Program-made: the position numbers and the translations under genes
From: Sphingomonas sp.
GTDB taxonomy: Bacteria; Pseudomonadota; Alphaproteobacteria; Sphingomonadales; Sphingomonadaceae
Reading direction: 5' to 3'
Assembly: GCA_021154945.1 (NCBI GenBank)
Contig: JAJNQF010000084.1
Span: forward strand, 1-12,346
DNA length: 12,346 nt
In this document: positions 1-6,326 of the stretch, one piece after another
Numbering within the stretch: the stretch's first letter is position 1
Layout of the letters: each line of letters starts with the position of its first letter
Notes under the pieces: model-generated
The model's database searches: none
What the model was told of the DNA's origin: nothing
The model's input: the letters and a program-made list of their open reading frames with translations, nothing else

Positions 1-30
1 AACTGGGCCCCGGCCTTCGCCGGGGTGGTG
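1..30. repeat. GC-rich palindromic repeat, possible terminator of the DUF177 transcript
   Basis: The arms CCCCGGC (8-14) and GCCGGGG (19-25) form a perfect 7-bp stem around a 4-base loop. The element lies 49 bases past the stop of the minus-strand DUF177 gene, so in that transcript it would fold just after the coding sequence. There is no T-tract, so an intrinsic terminator is only possible. From memory, near-identical palindromes are scattered between genes in sphingomonad genomes, which makes a dispersed REP-like repeat the more likely reading. The window edge may cut the element. Confidence 0.5.
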
Positions 31-78
31 CAGTGTGTGGATACGCTAATCCTTACCGCGTACTACACAGCACACCGC

Positions 79-603
79 TCACCCCTTCTTCGCCATCCTC
101 GCCTTCAAATCCGAAAACGCATTCGCCGGCCGGAACTCGTCCTCGCTGATCACCCCCGCCGCCGCCAGCGCCGCCGCCGCGTTCGGCCCGCGCGGGAACG
201 GATCGATCGACAGCGCCAGCGTGTCCGCCGCAGCCTCGCCCAGATCGATCGTCCCGCCCTCGATCGCCACCATGTCGAGCGCATCGTCGGACAGCTCGAC
301 CTCGTCGCCCTCGGCGATCAGCTGCTCGACGAACAGCAGCGCGACCGGCTCGTCGATATGCGTATCGAGCGGCTCGTCGGTGACCGAGCACGCCTGCACC
401 GCCGCGCCGGTCACGCGGCCCTTCACGACGATGCCGCTCTCGGTGCGCTTGATCCCGAGTCGCGCGTCGAGCCGCGATATCGAGAGCAGGTCGAATCGCT
501 TCGCCAGTGCCGCGCGCTCGTCCTCGTTGGCGACGATCTCGACGATCCGCTCGCGCTCGCCGATCGTGTCGAGGCGTTCGGGGCGGCTGAACTCGGGCTT
601 CAC
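79..603 (-). CDS. DUF177 (YceD-like) family protein
   Basis: This is a 174-residue protein of the DUF177/YceD family, whose members are linked to 23S rRNA accumulation and are often encoded near rpmF and plsX. The sequence has the family's acidic, mixed alpha/beta character. It includes a central stretch with QACSVTDEPLDTHIDEPV (about residues 70-87), where alphaproteobacterial members carry a conserved Cys-x-V-T-x-x-P pattern, and the C-terminal run DPFPRGPNAAAA typical of the family. The start is GTG at 603, with GGAG at 611-614 placed 7 bases upstream. The same frame stays open far upstream, but that part overlaps the chaperone gene and reads as arginine-rich shadow sequence. The GTG overlaps the chaperone's TGA (GTGA, 600-603), so translation is probably coupled. 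Unlike many genomes, rpmF and plsX do not follow immediately. The family call is sure; the molecular role is not. Confidence 0.88.
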   Translation of the reverse strand: MKPEFSRPERLDTIGERERIVEIVANEDERAALAKRFDLLSISRLDARLGIKRTESGIVVKGRVTGAAVQACSVTDEPLDTHIDEPVALLFVEQLIAEGDEVELSDDALDMVAIEGGTIDLGEAAADTLALSIDPFPRGPNAAAALAAAGVISEDEFRPANAFSDLKARMAKKG

Positions 604-1106
604 GGCAATTCTCCAGATAGCAGATTGGGTAGCGGCATCGCAGCCAGCCCGGCATGAAACGCCATCACCGAGTCGCGGACATGCGCGAGGGCAGCGTCGT
701 CCGGCGCCGAACCCCGGTACAGGTTCCGCACTAGAGCCGGCGCGATATCGCCCGCCGCCAGCCCCTCGCGATACGCTCCAAGGCGCCCGCCGAGCATGCC
801 CATCATCTTGCCGATATGCTTGCCGACGATGATGTCGCCGATCCCGATCTCGCGCAGTTGCCCGTCCATGTCGTCGACGAACCGCTCGGCCAGCCGCGCT
901 GCGGGATCGCCGCCCGCCGGCTCGGCCTCGAGCCGCAGCATCGTGAACGCCAGCAGCGTCGCGATCATGTCGAACCGGCCGTCGACCGTGTCCGGCACCG
1001 CGCCCTCCCGGTACCAATGCTCCGCGCGCGCGCGTGCGACCACCGCGTTATACAGCGGCAATGCCTCGTCCGGCTTCTCGCCGAGCAGTCTTCCGAACCA
1101 GCTCAA
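600..1106 (-). CDS. Ubiquinol-cytochrome c chaperone (CBP3 family)
   Basis: This 168-residue protein belongs to the CBP3/ubiquinol-cytochrome c chaperone family, which assists assembly of cytochrome b into the bc1 complex. Family hallmarks are visible: WYREGAVPDTVDGRFDMIA (about 31-49), then FVDDMDGQLREIGIGDIIVG (76-95), then KHIGKMMGMLGGRLGAYREG (96-115), matching the usual V-P-D-T-x-D-G-R-F and D-M-D-x-x-L-R-E-x-G-x-G-D signatures. The chosen start is TTG at 1106, with AAGGA at 1114-1118 placed 7 bases upstream. It gives an N-terminus (SWFGRLLG) like other short bacterial members. An in-frame ATG at 1208 would add 34 poorly family-like residues and leave only about 30 bases before divergent bamE, so I reject it. 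The stop overlaps the DUF177 start. The family call is strong; the TTG start is moderately supported. Confidence 0.88.
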   Translation of the reverse strand: MSWFGRLLGEKPDEALPLYNAVVARARAEHWYREGAVPDTVDGRFDMIATLLAFTMLRLEAEPAGGDPAARLAERFVDDMDGQLREIGIGDIIVGKHIGKMMGMLGGRLGAYREGLAAGDIAPALVRNLYRGSAPDDAALAHVRDSVMAFHAGLAAMPLPNLLSGELP

Positions 1107-1239
1107 TCCGTCGTCCTTCAGGTCGCAACCGCGCTTCGGCTTGTTTGCCCGCGCAACCTCGCATATCGAGGCGAACGGCGGCCGATGCAAATGCGTGGGA
1201 CTCGTCACGTGTTTTCGCGTGCCCCGGTTGGGAGTTTAT
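1107..1239. promoter_or_regulatory. Divergent intergenic region between the CBP3 gene and bamE
   Basis: These 133 bases separate two divergently transcribed genes and must hold both promoters unless the chaperone starts at 1208. I see no convincing -35/-10 pair. A dyad, CCTCG-CATAT-CGAGG (1157-1171), lies near the middle. GGAG at 1231-1234, 5 bases before the bamE ATG, is that gene's ribosome binding site. Confidence 0.35.
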
Positions 1240-1746
1240 ATGAGCGTGTTTTCCGCCCGTACGGGTCTCGCCGCAGCACTTGCGGTCGCCGCATTGGCCA
1301 GTGGGGGCTGCACCCAGCTGCGCTCGCACCAGGGCTATGTGGTCGACACCGATCTCGTCAACTCGGTCCAGCCGGGCGTCGACAACCGCCAGTCGGTGCT
1401 CGCGACACTGGGCAAGCCGACGCTCGCCGGGCAGTTCGACCAGGGCGACTGGTATTATCTGGCGCGCGACAGCCGCAACCTCGCGTTCCGCAATCCGCGC
1501 CCGAACGCACAGATCACATTGCAGATCAGCTTCGACCAGAAGGGCACCGTCACCGCGATCCGTCGCGGCGGGCTCGATCAGGTCGCCTCGATCAAGCCAT
1601 ATGGCAAGAAGACGCCGACGCTGGGTCGCGAACGCGGGTTCTTCCAGGATCTGTTCGGCAACATCGGCACGGTCGGCGCAGCGGGTGCCGGCGGCGGCGC
1701 GGGCAACGGCAGCAACACCGGCGGCGGCGGTCGCGACCGGCCTTAA
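1240..1746 (+). CDS. bamE: BamE, outer membrane protein assembly factor (SmpA/OmlA family)
   Basis: BamE is a small lipoprotein of the BAM complex that inserts beta-barrel proteins into the outer membrane. The 168-residue product has a signal peptide ending at Cys24 (ALASGGC). The lipobox is weak, because Ser rather than Leu stands at -3. A SmpA/OmlA domain spans about 32-107, with the family pattern QPGVDNRQSVLATLGKP, the WYYLARD strand and the ITLQISFDQKGTVTAI strand. After residue 143 comes a Gly/Ala/Asn-rich tail that looks disordered. The start is ATG 1240 with GGAG 5 bases upstream. It is transcribed away from the chaperone/DUF177 pair, a neighbourhood plausible for a sphingomonad housekeeping region. 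The identification is confident. Confidence 0.92.
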   Translation: MSVFSARTGLAAALAVAALASGGCTQLRSHQGYVVDTDLVNSVQPGVDNRQSVLATLGKPTLAGQFDQGDWYYLARDSRNLAFRNPRPNAQITLQISFDQKGTVTAIRRGGLDQVASIKPYGKKTPTLGRERGFFQDLFGNIGTVGAAGAGGGAGNGSNTGGGGRDRP

Positions 1747-2053
1747 CGGCTAGGCCCGCAACTGCTGCGCACAGGACTGCGGTCTTCCTGGGGTCTTACG
1801 GCCGCAAGCAGCGCGCGTGCGATGAAGGAATCAGGCTAGGCCGCACCGCCCGTTACGCGGCGGTGCGACCAGGCCGGGCATCATCGGCATCTGATCCCGA
1901 AAGGGGGAAGGGATCCGGTATGTAACGTCCGCCCGGCCGGATGGTTCGGGGGCGTCGATGCGTTCCTCACAAAAATCGTGAAACATCCGATTCCGACCCT
2001 ACTGAATCCGAAACGGACGTAAATCTACTGTACGCCCCAGACGGGGGTGGGGC
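1747..2053 (+). other. Gene-free region with strong potential RNA structure before the Nfr-like unit
   Basis: No credible coding frame is present in these 307 bases. A 9-bp perfect hairpin, CGCACCGCC (1842-1850) with GGCGGTGCG (1859-1867), is followed directly by a larger stem. In that stem ACCA plus GGCCGGGC (1868-1879) pairs with GCCCGGCC (1931-1938) and TGGT (1942-1945), leaving a 3-base bulge. It encloses a further hairpin, GATCCC (1893-1898) with GGGATC (1910-1915). GGCTAGGCC occurs twice (1748-1756 and 1834-1842). The part from about 1965 to 2035 is less GC-rich and is a likely site for the promoter of the downstream gene, though I find no clean -35/-10. The structure could end bamE transcription (no T-tract is seen) or act as a leader or small RNA. 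I match it to no known riboswitch. Confidence 0.4.
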
Positions 2054-3475
2054 GTGGCCGAGTCGCTGTGGATGATCGATGCATTCGCACGCGAGACGCT
2101 GTTGTTCGCCAGCGTCGGGCTGTTCATCGGCGGCGTCGACGACCTTTTGGTCGACCTGCTTTTTCTCGGCCAGCGGCTGCGCCAGGGCGGCCGGCGTCGG
2201 CTGAGTATCGCGACGCTGCCGCCGCCGCGGAGTACGGGGCGGATCGCGGTGTTCGTCGCCGCGTGGGACGAGGCGGCGGTGATCGGCGGGATGCTGTCGA
2301 CCGCACTCGATCGCTACGACCATGACGATTACCGGATCTATGTCGGCGCCTATCCCAATGATCGCGAGACGATCGATGCGGTCGCCGCGGTCGCCGAGCG
2401 CGATGCGAGGGTCCGTCTGGTCATCGGCCAGCGCGACGGACCGACCACCAAGGCCGACTGCCTCAACACGGTGTGGCATGCGATGCGCCGCGACGATACA
2501 CGCGAGGCGGTCGGGACCAAGGCGATCGTATTGCACGATGCCGAGGACGTCGTTCACGCGCAGGAATTGCGGGTCTTCGACAGCCTGATCGACCAGTATG
2601 AAGTGGTCCAGCTTCCCGTCCTGCCGCTGGTCCATCGCGGCTCGCGGCTCGTCTCGGGCCATTATGCCGACGAGTTCGCCGAATCGCACGCCAAGCAGAT
2701 CGTCGTGCGGACGGCGTTGGGCGCAGGCATGCCACTGGCCGGGACGGGGTGCGCGATCGCACCCGATGTCCTGGCAATGATCGCGCAGGCCCGGGGCGGG
2801 GATCCGTTCGACGCGTCCAGCCTGACCGAGGATTACGAACTCGGCCTGCGGCTCGCGGAACTCGGCGCGCGCGGCATCTTCGCGCGGGTCGCGACGGCTG
2901 ATGCGGGCACGGTCGTCGCCGTCCGCGCCTATTTCCCGGGCACGATGCGCGAATCGGTCCGCCAGAAGACGCGCTGGATGACCGGCATCGCGCTGGCCGG
3001 TTGGGATCGGACCGGCTGGGCGAGGCCGCGCGCGTTCGCCGATCACTGGATGCGGATGCGCGACCGGCGGGCGCCGCTCGCGGTCGTCGTCCTCGCCGTC
3101 GCCTATGTCGCGATGCCGCTATGGGCGATATCGCTCGTGATCCACTGGCTGATCGGCGAGCCGGCGGCGCTTGCGAACGCCTCTCCCACCGCATTCTGGT
3201 TGTTCGTCGCCAATGCCATGCTGCTCGGATGGCGGCTCGCACTTCGGATGCTGTTCACGGGACGCAGCTACGGTTTCCGCGAGGCGCTGTGGTCGTTGCC
3301 GCGCTTCGTGGTCGGGAATCTCGTCTCGCTGATCGCCGCGCCCAATGCGGTCCTGCGCTATATCCGCATGCTGCGCGGCGCGGCGCCGGTGTGGGACAAG
3401 ACGCGGCACGAGTTTCCCGATCTGTCGCCGGCAACGCCGCCCGGCCTGGAATGCGAAGCCGCCGAAAGAGGATGA
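2054..3475 (+). CDS. NfrB-like inner-membrane family 2 glycosyltransferase, lacking the C-terminal MshEN domain
   Basis: This 473-residue membrane glycosyltransferase resembles the catalytic half of NfrB (phage N4 adsorption protein B), which polymerises an envelope polysaccharide from a nucleotide sugar. An N-terminal membrane segment (about 14-38) precedes a GT-A domain. Visible catalytic motifs are LHDAEDVVH (160-168, the DxD-like site), TEDYELGLRLAELG (258-271, the general-base TED motif) and QKTRW (304-308, the QxxRW motif of processive synthases). Membrane segments follow at about 341-365, 379-398 and 415-435. E. coli NfrB is about 745 residues and has a c-di-GMP-binding MshEN domain after this part; here the protein stops, so that control is absent. 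The start is GTG 2054 behind a G-rich stretch (2043-2052); ATG 2072 is an alternative. The stop overlaps the next gene by ATGA. The sugar used cannot be read from the sequence. Confidence 0.85.
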   Translation: MAESLWMIDAFARETLLFASVGLFIGGVDDLLVDLLFLGQRLRQGGRRRLSIATLPPPRSTGRIAVFVAAWDEAAVIGGMLSTALDRYDHDDYRIYVGAYPNDRETIDAVAAVAERDARVRLVIGQRDGPTTKADCLNTVWHAMRRDDTREAVGTKAIVLHDAEDVVHAQELRVFDSLIDQYEVVQLPVLPLVHRGSRLVSGHYADEFAESHAKQIVVRTALGAGMPLAGTGCAIAPDVLAMIAQARGGDPFDASSLTEDYELGLRLAELGARGIFARVATADAGTVVAVRAYFPGTMRESVRQKTRWMTGIALAGWDRTGWARPRAFADHWMRMRDRRAPLAVVVLAVAYVAMPLWAISLVIHWLIGEPAALANASPTAFWLFVANAMLLGWRLALRMLFTGRSYGFREALWSLPRFVVGNLVSLIAAPNAVLRYIRMLRGAAPVWDKTRHEFPDLSPATPPGLECEAAERG

Positions 3476-4464
3476 GGGGCGGCCGCCCGCTACGCTTTCT
3501 CGCACTGTCCTTGGGCGGCTGGATCATGATTCGGGTGGCATTGCTGTTGCCGGAGGTGGCGTCGCTGCCCGCATCCAAGATCATCCCGCGGGTCATCGAC
3601 GTGCTCGTGCCACAGGTTGCCGCGGTCGTGCTTGGCCGATCACGACCAATAATGACGGTCGCGATGACCCCGTCCGACGCCACGCCGTCCCCCATGGCGA
3701 TCGTACGCCGGGCGATACGACAGCCCATCAGCGGCCCTGCGCCTTCGATCGCGGCGGCCGTTCGCGAAGCTCCGCAGGAACGGCCTCACGTCGACGCCAT
3801 CCCATCCCCGGTCGCGCCGCCGTCGGTTGCCAGGAGGGCGGCCCGTCTCAGTGGAAGCGCCTGGTTGCTGGCGCGTGGCGGGCCGGCCGGGACCGTGTCG
3901 GGCGGGCAGCTCGGCGCGTCGCAGGGCGGCTTGCGGCTCGTCTATGCGCTGGGCGACCGACGCAGGCTTGCACTGGTTGCGCGGGTCGCCACGCCGCTCG
4001 AGGGCAAAGGGCGCGAGGCGGCGGTCGGGATCGAATGGCAGCCGACCCGCTTGCCGATCCGCCTCGTCGCTGAACAGCGCTTCGTGCTCGACGGGGGGCG
4101 CGGGGGGGCGACGCTCGGCGTAATCGCGGGCTATGGTCCGTCCGATATCGCTCCCGGAGTCCGTGTCGAAGCCTATGGGCAGGCCGGGGGAATCGTGCGC
4201 GACGGGATCGAAGGTTTCGTCGACGCGTCCGCGCGACTGACGCATCCGCTCGGCAAGGTGGCGGGTGCGCGCGTGGATGTCGGCGTCGGCGCGTGGGGGA
4301 GTGCGCAACGTGATGCCAGCCGGTTCGACATCGGCCCGTCGGTCGTCGCGACAGTACCGGTCGCGGGCAAGACCCTGCGTCTGACGCTCGACTGGCGCGA
4401 GCGAATCGCCGGTGGCGCGCGCCCGGGTTCGGGACCTGCGCTGTCGATCGGCAGCGACTTCTGA
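3472..4464 (+). CDS. Exported protein with an NfrA C-terminal-like outer-membrane domain
   Basis: This 330-residue protein is encoded directly after the NfrB-like transferase, its ATG overlapping that stop (ATGA, 3472-3475) with AGAGG just before. The N-terminus has a basic start and a hydrophobic stretch (about 8-27), read as a signal sequence or membrane anchor. A Pro/Ala/Arg-rich linker runs to about 125. From about 150 to 330 there are alternating strands (GLRLVYALGD, AVGIEWQP, LRLTLDWRER) ending in RPGSGPALSIGSDF with a terminal Phe, typical of outer-membrane barrels. This resembles the C-terminal domain of NfrA (phage N4 adsorption protein A); the TPR-rich remainder of NfrA (about 990 residues in E. 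coli) is missing. By position and form it is the probable outer-membrane partner for export of the glycan. The family assignment is from memory of the domain's look and is moderately sure. Confidence 0.68.
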   Translation: MRGGRPLRFLALSLGGWIMIRVALLLPEVASLPASKIIPRVIDVLVPQVAAVVLGRSRPIMTVAMTPSDATPSPMAIVRRAIRQPISGPAPSIAAAVREAPQERPHVDAIPSPVAPPSVARRAARLSGSAWLLARGGPAGTVSGGQLGASQGGLRLVYALGDRRRLALVARVATPLEGKGREAAVGIEWQPTRLPIRLVAEQRFVLDGGRGGATLGVIAGYGPSDIAPGVRVEAYGQAGGIVRDGIEGFVDASARLTHPLGKVAGARVDVGVGAWGSAQRDASRFDIGPSVVATVPVAGKTLRLTLDWRERIAGGARPGSGPALSIGSDF

Positions 4465-4575
4465 CGTACTCCATCGCGCAGGGAGCGAGCGACCATCGTC
4501 GACCCAACGCCTCCAATCCAGTTCGCGCGCGTCGAGCCTAGCCCCGCGCGCGCAATCCAGTGTAACGCTGCGGCC

Positions 4576-5490
4576 GTGGATCTGTATCTCCCCGTCGCCA
4601 ACCTGTCGGTCAACGCGCTCGTCATCATCCTGCTTGGCGGGGGCGTCGGGCTGTTGTCGGGCATGTTCGGGGTCGGCGGCGGCTTCCTGACGACGCCGCT
4701 GCTGATCGTCTACGGCATCCCGCCGACCGTCGCCGCCGCCTCGTCCGCAAGCCAGGTGACCGGCGCCAGCGTCTCGGGCGTGTTCGCGCATTTCCGCCGC
4801 AAGGGCGTCGATACCAAGATGGGCGGCGTGCTCGTCGCGGGCGGTATCTTCGGCTCGTTCTTCGGCGCGTGGCTGTTCCGGCTGCTCCAGCAAAGCGGCC
4901 AGATCGATACGGTGATCGCGATCGTCTACGTCCTCATGCTCGGCTCGATCGGCGGCATGATGGCCAAGGAATCGATCGGCACGATCGGTCGCGCCCGCAC
5001 CGGGCGTCCTCCCAAGGCGCGCAAGCGCCGCCATCATCCGCTCGTCGCCGCGCTCCCGCTGCGCACGCGCTTTTATGCGTCTGGCCTCTACATCTCGCCG
5101 CTCGCACCGCTGTTGCTCGGCTTCTTCACCGGCATCCTGACGATCCTGCTTGGCATCGGCGGCGGCTTCATCCTCGTTCCCGCGATGATCTACCTGCTCG
5201 GCATGGCGACCTCCGTGGTGGTCGGGACGTCGTTGTTCCAGACGCTGTTCGTCACTGCGGTCGCGACGATGGTCCACGCGACCACCACCAAGGCGGTCGA
5301 CATCGTCCTCGCCGGACTGCTCCTGCTGGGCTCGGTGGTCGGCGCACAGATCGGCGCGCGGTTCGCGACCAAGTTCCGGCCCGAATATCTCCGCCTCGCG
5401 CTCGCGGTGATGGTGCTGTTGGTCGGCGCGCGGATCCTGCTCGGGCTGGTCTGGCGGCCCGAGGAGATCTTCTCGGTCACGCTGTCGTGA
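4576..5490 (+). CDS. TauE/SafE family membrane transporter
   Basis: This 304-residue integral membrane protein belongs to the TauE/SafE family, inner-membrane exporters of sulfite, sulfoacetate and related anions. The two family repeats are clear: GGGVGLLSGMFGVGGGFLTT (about 21-40) opens the first half, and FFTGILTILLGIGGGFILVP (183-202) opens the second. Each is followed by several hydrophobic helices, for about eight in all. A basic loop with RPPKARKRRHH (about 144-154) separates the halves and should face the cytoplasm. The protein has no cysteine, which argues against a thiosulfate-type mechanism. The start is GTG 4576; no good Shine-Dalgarno is seen, but the next in-frame ATG would remove the first helix. 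The gap to the upstream gene is 111 bases, so this may begin a new unit. The substrate is unknown. Confidence 0.9.
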   Translation: MDLYLPVANLSVNALVIILLGGGVGLLSGMFGVGGGFLTTPLLIVYGIPPTVAAASSASQVTGASVSGVFAHFRRKGVDTKMGGVLVAGGIFGSFFGAWLFRLLQQSGQIDTVIAIVYVLMLGSIGGMMAKESIGTIGRARTGRPPKARKRRHHPLVAALPLRTRFYASGLYISPLAPLLLGFFTGILTILLGIGGGFILVPAMIYLLGMATSVVVGTSLFQTLFVTAVATMVHATTTKAVDIVLAGLLLLGSVVGAQIGARFATKFRPEYLRLALAVMVLLVGARILLGLVWRPEEIFSVTLS

Positions 5491-6248
5491 AGCGCGCGCG
5501 CTGGCTCGTCCTGCTCGCGCCACTGCTTATGGCGCAGGCAAAACCGGTGCTCGTCCCCGACGTGTCGCAGCGCAATATCGAGATCGCGTACAGCTTCACC
5601 GGTGCCGAGCTCCTCCTGTTCGGCGCGATCCTCTATCCCGGCGGGCGGTTGCCGAGCGACGAGCATCCGACCGATGTCGTCGTCGTCGTGAAGGGCCCGA
5701 CCCAGTCGGTCCTGATGCGCGAGAAGGAAAAGGTCGCGGGCATCTGGGTCAACGCCTCGCGCCTGCGCTATCGCTCGGCCCCCAGTTTCTACGCGATCGC
5801 TTCGTCCAAGCCGATCGACCGCCTCGTCGACGACCGGACGCGCGCGATCTACGAACTCGGGCTCGACAGCCTGCAATTGTCGCCCGCATCCAGCGCGCCG
5901 GTCGACACCCAGGACCGCTTCCAGAAAGGCCTGGTCGATCTCAAGCGCCGCGCCGGCCTGTATTACGAGGCACCGCGCGCGGTCGAGATCACCGACGGTG
6001 TCCTCTACCGCGCACGCGTATCGATCCCGGCGCGCGTGCCCGTTGGTCGCTTCACCGCGGAGACGTTCCTGATCCGCGACGGCCGTGTGCTGGCCGCGGC
6101 GGTGCGCGATATCGAGATCCGCAAATCGGGCTTCGAGCGGTTCGTCGCCCGCGCCGCCGAGCGATCGTCGGTGATCTACGGGCTGGTCGCGGTCGCGCTG
6201 TCGGTATTCCTCGGCTGGGCAGCGGGCTGGATCGCACGAAGAGTGTAG
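5487..6248 (+). CDS. TIGR02186 family protein (Alph_Pro_TM), membrane-anchored periplasmic protein
   Basis: This 253-residue protein is of the TIGR02186/Alph_Pro_TM type, a family restricted largely to alphaproteobacteria, of unknown function and often encoded beside TauE/SafE genes. It has a short signal peptide (RARWLVLLAPLLMAQA, residues 3-18). A periplasmic beta-rich domain includes the characteristic NIEIAYSFTGAELLLFGAI (about 29-47) and VVVVKGP segments. A single C-terminal membrane helix (about 229-248) ends in Arg-Arg-Val. The GTG start at 5487 overlaps the transporter's stop (GTGA), and no separate ribosome binding site lies at a normal distance, so translation is probably coupled. 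A role as an accessory or sensor subunit of the exporter is inference from this pairing. Confidence 0.85.
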   Translation: MKRARWLVLLAPLLMAQAKPVLVPDVSQRNIEIAYSFTGAELLLFGAILYPGGRLPSDEHPTDVVVVVKGPTQSVLMREKEKVAGIWVNASRLRYRSAPSFYAIASSKPIDRLVDDRTRAIYELGLDSLQLSPASSAPVDTQDRFQKGLVDLKRRAGLYYEAPRAVEITDGVLYRARVSIPARVPVGRFTAETFLIRDGRVLAAAVRDIEIRKSGFERFVARAAERSSVIYGLVAVALSVFLGWAAGWIARRV

Positions 6249-6326
6249 CGCGCGTTCACCATCGTCACCGGATGTTTACGCCTTTGCTGGCACGGTCGTG
6301 GTGGAATGACTGGGGATGTTGCCGGA

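Noticed and set aside
1107..1208. N-terminal extension of the CBP3 chaperone to an ATG at 1208.
   Set aside because: The extra 34 residues do not look family-like, the TTG at 1106 has a well-placed AAGGA, and the longer form would leave almost no room for the bamE promoter.
1747..2053. Known riboswitch or housekeeping RNA (c-di-GMP, cobalamin, SRP, 6S).
   Set aside because: I looked for the diagnostic conserved boxes of these RNAs and found none. The stems are real but the class cannot be named.
3640..5523. Open frame of 627 codons on the minus strand, rich in Arg, Asp, Gln and His.
   Set aside because: It lies antisense to the NfrA-C-like and TauE genes, has low-complexity Arg/Asp/Glu-rich composition and no family motif. 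Such frames are usual opposite GC-rich genes.
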